Positions 39,204-48,103 of a DNA stretch of 64,000 nt are shown here, piece by piece. Where the stretch lies: positions 198,346-262,345 of the forward strand of contig JAJECI010000007.1 in NCBI GenBank assembly GCA_022822065.1, written 5' to 3'. The translations under genes and the position numbers were made by a program. Within the stretch, counting starts at the first letter, position 1. The number at the start of each line of letters is the position of its first letter. This DNA is from Candidatus Dadabacteria bacterium. GTDB lineage: Bacteria; Desulfobacterota_D; UBA1144; Nemesobacterales; Nemesobacteraceae. The notes beneath the pieces are model-generated. The model worked only from the letters and a program-made list of their open reading frames with translations, did no database searches and was not told the DNA's origin.

Positions 39204-40247
39204 CTACATCCCGGAACTTTCGGATTTCAGGGAAAGACGGTAATCCACGGCGTTTCTAAGCGCCTCCATATTGGCCCCTCCCGAAATCACGAAGCCGTCA
39301 ACCACGAATGTCGGTGTGCCGCTTACTCCGATTGATTTCCCCTCATCCATTTCCGAAGCGACTCTCCGTCTGGTTTCCTCGGATTCAACGCACTGATTGT
39401 ATTTTTTCATGTCAACTCCGAGTTTGCTCGCCATCCCCGCAAAGGTTTCCCTGGCGTCGGCAACCTTTATCTCACCCTGCTTTTCGAAAATGGCGTCGTG
39501 GAGCTCCCAGAATTTCTCGTTTGCCTGGTCATAGACGCAAAGAGAAGCGATCGAAGCTTCTTCGGCCCACTTGTGAAACGAAAGCGGGAACTGCTTGTAA
39601 AATAACCTGACTTTGCCTTGGTAATCCTTGAGAAAGTCCGCGACATCGTTTGCGGCCCGGGCACAGTAGCCGCATTGAAAATCCGAGTACTCAACCACGG
39701 TTACCTGGGCATCGGGATTTCCTTTTGAAGGAACATTCTCAAGGGAGATCTTCTTGGCGGTCTCGGCCGCGGGATCTTTGTCGAGACTTTCAAGCCTGCC
39801 GACTGTTATTGTTTTGCGGTCGCCTGAAACCAGAATTGGAACCTGTCCGCCTTCTGAGGCAAGAAAACCTTGCCTGACCCCCGGAATACCTGTTTCCTCC
39901 ATCTCATTCACGTTTACGATGGGAACGTTGCCCATTATTAAGAATCTCCCGTCACGACTTACAAGAAACGGGAAGCTCCGGCTTTTGCCGTCAGGAAATC
40001 CGATTTCGTATTTCCCCTCCTTGAATCCCTTCATCTCAGAATCTTTCCCCTTAACCGCCTTTACCGTAAAACCGGCTGGAAGATAAACCCCGTAGCGGTT
40101 CTTGAAGTGGTACTCAAGTTTCCCGGAGTCAACGTTATCGAGCGCGAAGAGGCTAGCAGGGGAAAGAAAAACCGCTGCCATTATTACTGAAACAACCGTC
40201 GCAAAAACAGATTCTCTCGCCTTCACGGCGAATATTTTTTTTCTCAT
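39204..40247 (-). CDS. DsbA-family periplasmic thioredoxin (CGYC)
   Basis: A 347-residue exported protein. A signal peptide (about 10-36, ending SLFA) is followed by an N-terminal beta-rich domain (about 40-150) and a thioredoxin domain from about 165. Active site is CGYC at 192-195 (YSDFQCGYCARAA), with the cis-proline loop GVSGTPTFVV near residue 310. The N-terminal part resembles the DsbC dimerisation region in position but I cannot confirm it. It may form or isomerise disulfides. It stands between purB and the RDD gene in the operon with gshA, so a thiol-redox link is plausible. Confidence 0.88.
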   Translation of the reverse strand: MRKKIFAVKARESVFATVVSVIMAAVFLSPASLFALDNVDSGKLEYHFKNRYGVYLPAGFTVKAVKGKDSEMKGFKEGKYEIGFPDGKSRSFPFLVSRDGRFLIMGNVPIVNVNEMEETGIPGVRQGFLASEGGQVPILVSGDRKTITVGRLESLDKDPAAETAKKISLENVPSKGNPDAQVTVVEYSDFQCGYCARAANDVADFLKDYQGKVRLFYKQFPLSFHKWAEEASIASLCVYDQANEKFWELHDAIFEKQGEIKVADARETFAGMASKLGVDMKKYNQCVESEETRRRVASEMDEGKSIGVSGTPTFVVDGFVISGGANMEALRNAVDYRLSLKSESSGM

Positions 40248-40268
40248 ATTGTGGAAGCTCCTTGCCAG

Positions 40269-41567
40269 TTATGACTTACCGAAAACAGTGGCAAAGATAT
40301 AGTCTATGTTTTTTAGATCTTCTTCAAGTTCAAAGCACGAATCGATCTCTTTATCCGAAAGTATATCCATTATCTGCCCGTCGCTTTTCAACATTTCCCG
40401 GAAATCCTTTTTCTCCTCCCAGCACTGCATGGCGTTTCGCTGAACGAGCAAGTAGGCCTCTTCCCTTGAAAGACCCTTTTTTACGAGCTTAAGCAGAACC
40501 TTCTGGGAAAAAACCAGTCCCCGGGTAGCCCAGATGTTGCTCTCGAGCTTTTCGGGATAGACCCGCAGACCCTCGATGAGACCGCAGAGCCTCTCAAGCA
40601 TGAAGTCAACCAGTATGGTTCCGTCAGGACCTATAACCCTCTCGACTGAAGAGTGGCTTATGTCCCTTTCGTGCCAGAGCGCGATGTTTTCAAGGGCAGC
40701 GATAGAGTGGGACCTTACTATCCTTGAGAGCCCGCAGAGGTTCTCCGAAAGCACCGGGTTTCTCTTGTGCGGCATGGCGGAAGATCCCTTCTGTCCCTCC
40801 GTAAACGGCTCTTCCATCTCCCCTACCTCGGTTCTCTGGTAATGCCTTATCTCGGTAGCTATTTTCTCCACCGAAGCCGCTATGAGGGAAAGACAGAGAA
40901 AATACTGCGCGTAGATGTCTCTTTGTATCACCTGTGTCGATATCCCCGCGGGACGGAGCCCAAGCAATCCGCATGCGTAACGCTCAACCTCCGGAGTTAT
41001 ATTGGAGTAGGTGCCGACGGCGCCCGACATCATCCCCACGCTCACGGCGTCCCGCGCGGCATTCATTCTCTCAAGGTTCCTTTTCATCTCGTCATACCAA
41101 AGGGCAAACACCAAACCCAGAGTTCTGGGTTCGGCGTGTATGCCGTGGGAACGCCCGATCATCGCAGTGTCCTTGTAGTCAAACGCCTTTTCGCGGAGAA
41201 TCCCGAGCAGCTTCTCAAGACCCCCGACTATCAGTCCGCCCGCCTCGCGAAGCTGTATCGAAAAAGCGGTGTCAAGAACATCAGAAGAGGTCATTCCGAG
41301 ATGAATGAACCTCGAATCATCTCCGACATGCTCGGAAACGCAGGTGAGAAAAGCCAGGACGTCGTGCTTAAGTTCGGTTTCAAGCTCGGCGATTCTTTCT
41401 ACGTCGAAGCCGGCTTTTTCCTTTATGTTGGAGAGGGCATCAGCGGGAATCTCGCCGTAATTCGCCCACGCTTCGCAGACGGCGAGTTCCACATCGAGCC
41501 AGATGCGGTAGCGGTTCTCATCCGACCATATCCGCGACATTTCCTCTCTGGAATATCTTGAGATCAA
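40269..41567 (-). CDS. purB: Adenylosuccinate lyase
   Basis: It works twice in purine synthesis, releasing fumarate from SAICAR and adenylosuccinate. It is 432 residues, complete. The superfamily signature GSSAMPHKRNP is at about residue 262, and the catalytic region TSSDVLDT and MIGRSHGIHAEP are present. Its start codon overlaps the MBL hydrolase stop by 4 bases (ATGA), and the DsbA-like gene follows after 21 bases. Confidence 0.97.
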   Translation of the reverse strand: MISRYSREEMSRIWSDENRYRIWLDVELAVCEAWANYGEIPADALSNIKEKAGFDVERIAELETELKHDVLAFLTCVSEHVGDDSRFIHLGMTSSDVLDTAFSIQLREAGGLIVGGLEKLLGILREKAFDYKDTAMIGRSHGIHAEPRTLGLVFALWYDEMKRNLERMNAARDAVSVGMMSGAVGTYSNITPEVERYACGLLGLRPAGISTQVIQRDIYAQYFLCLSLIAASVEKIATEIRHYQRTEVGEMEEPFTEGQKGSSAMPHKRNPVLSENLCGLSRIVRSHSIAALENIALWHERDISHSSVERVIGPDGTILVDFMLERLCGLIEGLRVYPEKLESNIWATRGLVFSQKVLLKLVKKGLSREEAYLLVQRNAMQCWEEKKDFREMLKSDGQIMDILSDKEIDSCFELEEDLKNIDYIFATVFGKS

Positions 41568-42382
41568 ATTGTTATAACCTCCCCGGCCGTACTTCGCGGA
41601 GCTACCGCCAAGTCAACGCGGCCTTCAGCGCCTCTTCGGCGCAGAATTTCAAGCGAGCATCCAAGCGCCATCTCGGGAGTGTTGTTCCTCTCGCTTAGGT
41701 GCGCCAGCAGAACGTGCTTTAACCCGTCGTGCAGAACATCGCCCAGAAGGGATGCCGACTGATCATTCGACAGGTGCCCGTGCCCCCCGCTTATTCTCTG
41801 CTTGAGGTATGCCGGGTAGGAGCCCGAGAAAAGCATTTCCCTATCATGATTCGACTCGAGAACGAGCGCGTCGCAGTTTTTAAGACTCTCCCTTACAAGC
41901 GCCGTGGGTTTTCCTATGTCGGTCACTACGCCTACTTTGACCCGACCGTCGGTTACGGTGAAACCGACTGGGTCGATCGCGTCATGCGCCACCGAGAATG
42001 GAGTAAGGGTAAGATCGTTTATGCGAAACGGCTCTTCTGAGTCAAACTCCCTCAGCTTTTCTATCCCGCCGTTTGACGAATGTGAAGCCTCGGCGCCGTT
42101 TCCGTTATTGCGTCCGTTTCTTTTTCCTTTCCAGAAACCAACGGTTTCGCCCGACACGTAAACGGGCACTCCGGACATTCTCCCGACAGCTCTCGAGTGG
42201 TCCTCGTGCTCGTGCGAAAGCACCACGGCGTCAAGATCGGTCACGGCTATACCCATATCCGCGAGACTCCGCGAAATCCTTCTGAAGCTAATCCCCGCGT
42301 CAATCAGTATTTTCGAGTATTTCGACTCAAGATAAAGCGAGTTGCCAGAACTGCCGCTGGCAAGAGTGCAGAATTTCATCAT
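41564..42382 (-). CDS. MBL-fold metallo-hydrolase (YycJ/WalJ-like)
   Basis: A 272-residue metallo-beta-lactamase-fold hydrolase. The zinc motif is HEHEDH (in LSHEHEDHSRAVG), with later HGHLSNDQ and LAHLSERNNTPE. The start MMKFCTLASGSSGNS gives the usual family opening; the ATG 51 bases upstream would add residues without homology. Relatives of this group act on nucleic-acid ends or are linked to DNA repair in Gram-positive bacteria; the role here is unknown. It begins the six-gene minus-strand operon and is divergent from the PIN-TRAM gene. Confidence 0.9.
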   Translation of the reverse strand: MMKFCTLASGSSGNSLYLESKYSKILIDAGISFRRISRSLADMGIAVTDLDAVVLSHEHEDHSRAVGRMSGVPVYVSGETVGFWKGKRNGRNNGNGAEASHSSNGGIEKLREFDSEEPFRINDLTLTPFSVAHDAIDPVGFTVTDGRVKVGVVTDIGKPTALVRESLKNCDALVLESNHDREMLFSGSYPAYLKQRISGGHGHLSNDQSASLLGDVLHDGLKHVLLAHLSERNNTPEMALGCSLEILRRRGAEGRVDLAVAPRSTAGEVITI

Positions 42383-42580
42383 GTTTCGTCCACGCGAAAA
42401 CCGGCCGTGTGGAAAATCAAAAAGCCGGTCCATTCCGCCCGGAATGTGGTAATTATAACTGACTAGCGAAAATCGGTGAAAAACCTCCGGTCGCCTCCCC
42501 GCACCCGCAACGGGGAACTTGTTAAAACTGAAGCCGTCATATATTCTATAGTTTGCTCCCTCGGAAGGGCCGGATTATTA

Positions 42581-43567
42581 ATGAGACTTTCGATTACATT
42601 GTCCATAGCGTTTGCACTTGTGGCGTTTGCCCTCGGCCCCGACTACCTTTCACTTTCCCAGTCGGTTCTCACGGCTATCGGCTGCGGAATATTCGCTTTT
42701 GCGGTTCTTGCGGGTTTCCGGATGCTTTTCAGGAAAATCTCGCTTCGCCAGGCACTCGGGATCTCAGTCGGAATGCTCACAGCCACTTTCATATACCTTG
42801 CGGTGCTCACTGTTCTCAACAGCTTTCCGCTAGCCGACCCCCTCCTTCCGCACGTAAAAGTGGGAATCTTTCTGCTTCTTGTTTGCATAGGCGCGGTAAT
42901 AGGTTTTGACAAAACCTCCCTTGCCGGAGCAGCGTCCGACTCGTTTTTCAAGCAGCCGGAGGCGCTTGCCCCGAAAATACTCGATACGAGCGTCATAATA
43001 GACGGGCGCATTGCCGATATTGCCGAAACGGGATTTCTCCAGGGGGAGCTCATAATACCCAAGTTCATCATACAGGAACTTCAGTACATAGCGGATTCCC
43101 CTGACCCCGCGAGAAAAACGCGCGGCAGAAGGGGGCTTGACATCATAAACAGGATGCAGAATGAGATCCCTTTGATAAGCGTCAGCATCACCGATCATGA
43201 TTTCGAACACATAAAAGACGCGGACATAAAACTCATCGAGCTCTCGAAGAAACTGAACGGAATACTGATCACCAATGACTATAACCTAAAGAAGATCGCC
43301 GACCTCGAAAAAATCACCGTGCTCAACATAAACAACCTGAACCACGCTCTTAGGCCCGTTGTGGAACAGGGACAGACAATAAAAATAAGCCTCGTAAAGC
43401 CCGGAAAGGAGCAGCATCAGGCGGTCGGTTATCTCGATGACGGAACCATGGTGGTAACGGACAACGCATCAAGACAGATAGGAAAAGACGTGGACGTTTC
43501 GGTGAGAAGCATGGTTCAGACGCCGACCGGAAGGATAGTTTTCGCAAAACTGAAAAAAGAGGGCTGA
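42581..43567 (+). CDS. PIN and TRAM domain membrane protein (YacL-like)
   Basis: An inner-membrane protein of 328 residues with four N-terminal helices, a PIN nuclease domain (ILDTSVIIDGRIADIAETGF, acidic residues after the membrane part, GRRGLDIINRM, LSKKLNGILITNDYNLKKIAD) and a C-terminal TRAM domain (from VVEQGQTIKISLVKPGKEQ). The PIN part has the acidic metal-binding residues. The start at ATG 42581 was preferred for its GGAAGGG; a GTG at 42476 is also open. YacL-type proteins are RNases of uncertain substrate. ispDF follows after 5 bases, which agrees with its known neighbourhood in other bacteria. Confidence 0.87.
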   Translation: MRLSITLSIAFALVAFALGPDYLSLSQSVLTAIGCGIFAFAVLAGFRMLFRKISLRQALGISVGMLTATFIYLAVLTVLNSFPLADPLLPHVKVGIFLLLVCIGAVIGFDKTSLAGAASDSFFKQPEALAPKILDTSVIIDGRIADIAETGFLQGELIIPKFIIQELQYIADSPDPARKTRGRRGLDIINRMQNEIPLISVSITDHDFEHIKDADIKLIELSKKLNGILITNDYNLKKIADLEKITVLNINNLNHALRPVVEQGQTIKISLVKPGKEQHQAVGYLDDGTMVVTDNASRQIGKDVDVSVRSMVQTPTGRIVFAKLKKEG

Positions 43568-43572
43568 CCCCC

Positions 43573-44763
43573 GTGAGTACCCCCAAAGTCTCAGCCGTAG
43601 TGGCGGCCGCCGGTCTTTCGAAAAGATTCTCCCCGCACGGGAAAAAACAGTTCGCCGCACTTGGCGGAAAACCCCTTCTTACCTACTGCCTTTCCACTCT
43701 CGAGTCGAGCGAACTCATAACAAGCGTAGTGGTCGCAGTGCCCGAGGACGAAATTCCGCGCTCAAGGGACCTGCTCGAGAGTTTCGGGCTTGAAAAAATC
43801 ACCTCGGTTGTCGCCGGGGGCGAAAAAAGGGGTGTATCCGTAAGAAACGGTTTTCGCGCCATACCTCCGGACAGTGACATGGTGCTCATTCACGACGCCG
43901 CAAGGCCTTTTGTCGATGACAACACAATTAAAAGAGTCATAAAGGGATGTGCCCGCACAGGCGCTTGCATATGCGCCGTTCCCGTTACGGACACCTTGAA
44001 GCGGGCACAGGAACCCGGACCGCTCGTTTCGGAAACGGTTTCGAGGGAAAAGCTCTGGAGGGCCCAGACCCCGCAGGTTTTTCGCCGGGAAATACTCGAA
44101 GAAATCTATTCATCCGTCAGTACCGAGGATCTCGGTGCGACAGACGAATCGGCGCTTGCGGAAGCAAAGGGAATAGGGGTAAGCGTGGTAGAGGGAAACG
44201 ATCTTAACATGAAAATCACGACCGCGGCCGATTTCAAAACAGCGGAACTTATCGTAAGCGAAGGAGAAGTGTCAATGTACAGAACAGGAACGGGGTTTGA
44301 CGCGCACGCGTTTTGCGAGGAAAGAGCACTCATACTGGGCGGCGTTGAGATTCAGGGCTGCCGAGGGCTTGCCGGCCATTCAGATGCCGACGTACTCTCC
44401 CATGCGGTAGCAGACGCTATCCTGGGAGCTATCGGCGAAGGAGACCTGGGAAGACATTTTCCGCCGAACGATCCGAAATACAAAAACGTATCAAGCCTTG
44501 TAATTCTATCCCAAGTCGCCCGGATGATGGCAGACAAAGGCTACCGTATAGAAAACATTGACTGCACCGTGGTGTGCGAGGAACCGAGAATCTCCCCTCA
44601 TTCATCCGCCATGGAGGAGAGAATCGCCGACGCTTTGGGAATCTCAAACAACGCTGTAAACATAAAGGGAACTTCAACTGAGGGACTGGGGTTTACGGGA
44701 AGGAAGGAAGGCGTAGCAGCCATGGCTTCAGCATGCCTGAGCCCTCGTTCATCAAAACCATAG
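43573..44763 (+). CDS. ispDF: Bifunctional IspD/IspF enzyme of the MEP isoprenoid pathway
   Basis: A 396-residue fusion. Residues about 1-225 are IspD, which activates methylerythritol phosphate with CTP (VVAAAGLSKRF, DAARPFVDD, AQTPQVFRRE). Residues about 235-390 are IspF, which cyclises the product (GTGFDAHAF, GLAGHSDADVLSHAVADAILGA, STEGLGFTGRKEG). Fusion is common in alpha- and epsilonproteobacteria and others. The start is GTG. The IspE step is not encoded here. Confidence 0.96.
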   Translation: MSTPKVSAVVAAAGLSKRFSPHGKKQFAALGGKPLLTYCLSTLESSELITSVVVAVPEDEIPRSRDLLESFGLEKITSVVAGGEKRGVSVRNGFRAIPPDSDMVLIHDAARPFVDDNTIKRVIKGCARTGACICAVPVTDTLKRAQEPGPLVSETVSREKLWRAQTPQVFRREILEEIYSSVSTEDLGATDESALAEAKGIGVSVVEGNDLNMKITTAADFKTAELIVSEGEVSMYRTGTGFDAHAFCEERALILGGVEIQGCRGLAGHSDADVLSHAVADAILGAIGEGDLGRHFPPNDPKYKNVSSLVILSQVARMMADKGYRIENIDCTVVCEEPRISPHSSAMEERIADALGISNNAVNIKGTSTEGLGFTGRKEGVAAMASACLSPRSSKP

Positions 44764-44834
44764 CCCTCAGAAACCGCCGTCATTCTCAAGCTTCCCCGCA
44801 ATACAGAAATTCACTGCACCGCTAAAAACTAAAC

Positions 44835-44862
44835 TTGAAAAAAGGTAGCGATCCAATAGAAT
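44835..44862 (+). promoter_or_regulatory. Sigma-70 promoter for the double-Cache protein
   Basis: TTGAAA (44835-44840), 16 bases, TAGAAT (44857-44862). Transcription would start about 40 bases before the ATG at 44912, which has AAAGGAG 7 bases ahead. Confidence 0.55.
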
Positions 44863-44911
44863 TAGATGGGAATAATGACTATGCATCAATGACACTTAAA
44901 GGAGTTTGAGT

Positions 44912-46339
44912 ATGAGAAATATTACAATTCTGTTTTCCTGCTTTATAACTGTTCTCGTCGTTGCTTTTGCAGATATGCGACCTGCTTTTGCAGACCACGG
45001 TGTAACCGCCCAAGAGGCAAGCGAGATGGGTACTATGCAGGCCATGAAAGATTTCGTGTTGAACGTAAAAGCCAGCCGGGAGGCGCTCGACACTAACGAA
45101 GAACACGCGCAATTCCGCGACGCCATGAGGACTGACGGCTCGGATTGGAAATACGGCAACACTTACATTATTGCCGTCAATCCAGGAACTAGCAGGAATT
45201 ACAAGGCGGGCGAGATTGTAACTTTTCATGCGGAACATCCCCTTGCTACGGACAAGTCATTGAGGCATATCGAAATTTTCCGCAATCTTATGACGAAGGT
45301 ATATATGCTGGGTGAAGGCGAAGATGCGGCCTGCGTCGAGGACAAGACCGGAACATATGGCAATCATATCTGTGCCGCTAAAACTACCCTTACAAACGAA
45401 AGAGGATTCACAAACGATGTTATATCGGTTGTCGGCTTTCACCACGAAGCGGATGAAGCAAGTGCTGAAAAGATCCAGTGTCCTGATCTCGGCGACGAAT
45501 ACTTCGGCGAACCAGGAACGGACCCCGATGGAATGCAATTTACGCGCACAAGTGCCGATATGGTTACTGACAGGGAAAGTTTGAAGAATTATCTGAAAAC
45601 GGTGGAAGAACTCATTTCTGACCGGATTGAACAAATTACGATGGTCCCCGGATTTGAAGAGTTGGGACCTCTCCAAAAAGGAGCATTTATAACTCAAGGA
45701 CTAGTTTTAAGCAGGCCCTGCTGGAGGAAAGAGCCCTGGACATCGGGGGAAATATATTTCTACCTGATCAGGTATGCTCGGGGCGCGGGCGCGGCTACAC
45801 AACACGGGATATTTAACGGACTTAGTCCTCAGTTTGAGGACACAACGCTGCTTCTCTACGACGGCTGCACTGACGTCGGCCAGACAGTGTTTCAGATACT
45901 GGAAGAGAATCCCGACGGTTTTCTCGAATACTATTGGTCTAACCCCGTTAAGACCGATGACAGAGTGGCTGATGCGAGCGGGAACCCCATACGAGGCTTA
46001 TCCCCTGGCACATCGGTCAAGCTCGGCTACTTCTTAACGACAAACTTCAGAGGCGGGACCCAGACGAATTTCGTCATCGGTTCCGGCATTTATCCGGAGG
46101 ATCAGGAATATTACGTTCCTGAGTCAGGAGTGTGTCAGGATATTCCTGATTACTTAACCGAAACCGCACGTCAGCATCTAGACAAATTCCCAAAAGCTCC
46201 AGAGCAGGAGGAAGATGACGGAGGATGCGCGATTGCTTCCGGAGACCAAGGCAATCTCAAGGTTGCAGGGTTTAACTTGCTTTTGATCACCTTGGTTACG
46301 TTCTTTGCGGTTTCGAGGAAAAGCCGCTTGAAGGGTTGA
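44912..46339 (+). CDS. Secreted double-Cache-domain protein with a GC-type C-terminal sorting tail
   Basis: A 475-residue exported protein. A signal peptide (1-26) is followed by two Cache-like halves: first from about 35 (MQAMKDFVLNVKASREALDT, to GFTNDVISVVGF), second from about 220 (ESLKNYLKTVEELISDRIE, GEIYFYLIRYARG, FLEYYWSNPV, SVKLGYFLTTNF...FVIGSGIYPED). Two lone Cys pairs sit between. The end (GGCAIASGDQG, then a hydrophobic helix and SRKSRLKG) matches the tail at 19266, with the Cys at 439. It could be a surface-anchored or membrane-associated ligand sensor without a cytoplasmic domain. The ATG at 44912 was chosen over the TTG 6 bases earlier. Confidence 0.78.
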   Translation: MRNITILFSCFITVLVVAFADMRPAFADHGVTAQEASEMGTMQAMKDFVLNVKASREALDTNEEHAQFRDAMRTDGSDWKYGNTYIIAVNPGTSRNYKAGEIVTFHAEHPLATDKSLRHIEIFRNLMTKVYMLGEGEDAACVEDKTGTYGNHICAAKTTLTNERGFTNDVISVVGFHHEADEASAEKIQCPDLGDEYFGEPGTDPDGMQFTRTSADMVTDRESLKNYLKTVEELISDRIEQITMVPGFEELGPLQKGAFITQGLVLSRPCWRKEPWTSGEIYFYLIRYARGAGAATQHGIFNGLSPQFEDTTLLLYDGCTDVGQTVFQILEENPDGFLEYYWSNPVKTDDRVADASGNPIRGLSPGTSVKLGYFLTTNFRGGTQTNFVIGSGIYPEDQEYYVPESGVCQDIPDYLTETARQHLDKFPKAPEQEEDDGGCAIASGDQGNLKVAGFNLLLITLVTFFAVSRKSRLKG

Positions 46340-46343
46340 AAAT

Positions 46344-46374
46344 GCTGCTTTAATTGTTGGATTACAGAAGCAGC
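46344..46374 (-). terminator. Possible terminator of mlaF
   Basis: GCTGCTT (46344-46350) and AAGCAGC (46368-46374) pair around a 17-base loop, and the minus strand continues with ATTTT. The loop is long, so this is only a candidate. Confidence 0.35.
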
Positions 46375-46443
46375 GGGGTGGATCTGAAAGCCGGTCAGAG
46401 AACCAATTCGGTTACTTTAATCGAGTCCGGTTATGATACATCT

Positions 46444-47181
46444 CTACATTTTCGTATCGAGAAAGTTCCTGAATGTGGAAATGTTGCTCTCGCGGGCCTC
46501 GGGGACGGTTCCTGAGAAAATGATCTCACCCTCATAAAGAAAAGCTACCCTGTCGGAGACCTCGTAGGCTGTGCCTATGTCGTGGGTGATGACGATCCCG
46601 GTTATGCCGAGCCGGTTTCTCATGTCCTTTATGAGCTTCGCGATCCTTTTTATGTTTGGAGGATCAAGACCGGTCGTGGGCTCGTCGTAGAGAAGGATCT
46701 TCGGGCGCGTGGCGATGGCCCTTGCCAAGGCCACCCTTTTTTTCATTCCTCCGCTGAGCTCCCCCGGATACTTGTCCTCAATTCCCGGAAGGTCGACAAG
46801 TTCAAGGTTCCGCGCGACCGCTTTTTTTATTTCCTCGGGGGGAAGATCAGAATTCTCAACCAGAGGATAGGCTATATTCTCCTCAACTGTAAGCGAATCA
46901 AAAAGAGCCGAGCCCTGAAACAGCATGCCCGTCTCCTTTCTTATTTTCACAAGCTGTTTTTCATCCATCTGGACCGTGTCTTCTCCCAGAACCATAACCT
47001 TCCCGCTGTCGGGCTTAACGAGACCGTTTATTTCCTTGAGCAAGACGCTTTTCCCCACCCCGCTTTCTCCCAAAACGGTAAGAATTTCCCCTTCTCTCAC
47101 AAAAAGATTCACTCCCCTGTGAACTATCTTTCCGTCAAAGGACTTATATACGTCCGTCATTTCAATTATGTTTTCCGACAT
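46444..47181 (-). CDS. mlaF: ABC transporter ATP-binding protein, MlaF-like
   Basis: The ATPase of the Mla system that moves phospholipids between the inner and outer membranes. It is 245 residues. Walker A is GESGVGKSVLLKE, the signature LSGGMKKRVALARA, Walker B ILLYDEPTTGLDP, then the His of VITHDIG. The MlaF hallmarks are the GMKKR signature variant and the overall order. MlaE is 4.4 kb away (51537), in a separate unit. MlaD, MlaC and MlaB are not found in the window. Confidence 0.88.
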   Translation of the reverse strand: MSENIIEMTDVYKSFDGKIVHRGVNLFVREGEILTVLGESGVGKSVLLKEINGLVKPDSGKVMVLGEDTVQMDEKQLVKIRKETGMLFQGSALFDSLTVEENIAYPLVENSDLPPEEIKKAVARNLELVDLPGIEDKYPGELSGGMKKRVALARAIATRPKILLYDEPTTGLDPPNIKRIAKLIKDMRNRLGITGIVITHDIGTAYEVSDRVAFLYEGEIIFSGTVPEARESNISTFRNFLDTKM

Positions 47182-47254
47182 GGCGGCCTCAGAGGTTAAA
47201 TTTACTTTATCGTAGCTATATGTAAAAACGGGGGAACTTTCTGGTATAATCTAC

Positions 47255-47283
47255 TTGCAACTGCCCGAGGTTGCGTATATAAT
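47255..47283 (+). promoter_or_regulatory. Sigma-70 promoter for sodA
   Basis: TTGCAA (47255-47260), exactly 17 bases, TATAAT (47278-47283). A GCAAC/GTTGC inverted repeat lies across the -35 end and spacer. A second TATAAT at 47245 lacks a clear -35. The leader is about 36 bases, with AGGAGAG before the ATG. Confidence 0.72.
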
Positions 47284-47326
47284 GGCAAGCTTGGCTTTTA
47301 AACAGAGAGATTAACAGGAGAGAGAA

Positions 47327-47938
47327 ATGGCGCACGAACTACCCGATCTTCCTTATGATCATGATGCTTTGGAACCGCATATAGACGCGGAAACGATGAG
47401 AATACACCATTCAAAGCACCATCAAGGTTACGTAAACAACCTAAACGCAGCGCTGGAGAAACATCCGGAGTTGGCGGACAAATCGCTTGAGGAACTGCTC
47501 GGTGATCTTGCCTCGGTTCCCGAAGACATAAGAACCGCGGTAAGAAACAACGGCGGGGGACATGCGAATCACAGTCTTTTCTGGCCGTGTATGGCTCCCG
47601 GTTCCGGAGGAACGCCTTCGGGAGAGCTTGCTGATGCCATAGATTCTGCGTTCGGAAGCTTCGACGCTTTCGTCGAGACGTTCTCCAAGGCGGCCGCAAC
47701 CAGGTTCGGAAGCGGCTGGGCGTGGCTTTGCGTGGACGGGGACGGAGGGCTCGTGGTAACATCCACCGCAAACCAGGACAATCCGGTTTCCGAGGGACTG
47801 AAACCCATTCTGGGTCTTGACGTCTGGGAGCATGCATATTATCTGAACTACCAGAACAGAAGGCCCGACTACGTGAAGGCGTGGTGGAATGTGGTGAACT
47901 GGGAACAGGTTTCAGAGAACTTCGCCGGGGCGAAGTAA
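47327..47938 (+). CDS. sodA: Superoxide dismutase, iron/manganese family (Mn-like)
   Basis: It removes superoxide in the cytoplasm. The 203-residue protein shows the metal ligands His27, His82, Asp165 and His169 (in DVWEHAYY). The Mn-type features [10 protein letters not shown] and RFGSGWAWL are present; metal choice is inferred from these. Good ribosome site and own promoter, single-gene unit. Confidence 0.95.
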   Translation: MAHELPDLPYDHDALEPHIDAETMRIHHSKHHQGYVNNLNAALEKHPELADKSLEELLGDLASVPEDIRTAVRNNGGGHANHSLFWPCMAPGSGGTPSGELADAIDSAFGSFDAFVETFSKAAATRFGSGWAWLCVDGDGGLVVTSTANQDNPVSEGLKPILGLDVWEHAYYLNYQNRRPDYVKAWWNVVNWEQVSENFAGAK

Positions 47939-47969
47939 CTCCCGCGAAACCGCACTCGGAAAAAAACGC

Positions 47970-47998
47970 TTACATTTTAGCACGAAAAATCTTATAAT
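47970..47998 (+). promoter_or_regulatory. Sigma-70 promoter for the sigma-factor gene at 48104
   Basis: TTACAT (47970-47975), 17 bases, TATAAT (47993-47998). The leader is about 100 bases and has a short GCCC/GGGC hairpin followed by a run of T near 48033-48062. Confidence 0.6.
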
Positions 47999-48103
47999 TG
48001 CCTAATAGGGACGGAAGGTGCTAATTTTCATTGCCCGCTTGGGCTTTGAGAACCTTTTTTTGTTGCCTCCGTTTTTCAATCAGGGAATTGGTGAAAAAGC
48101 AAG

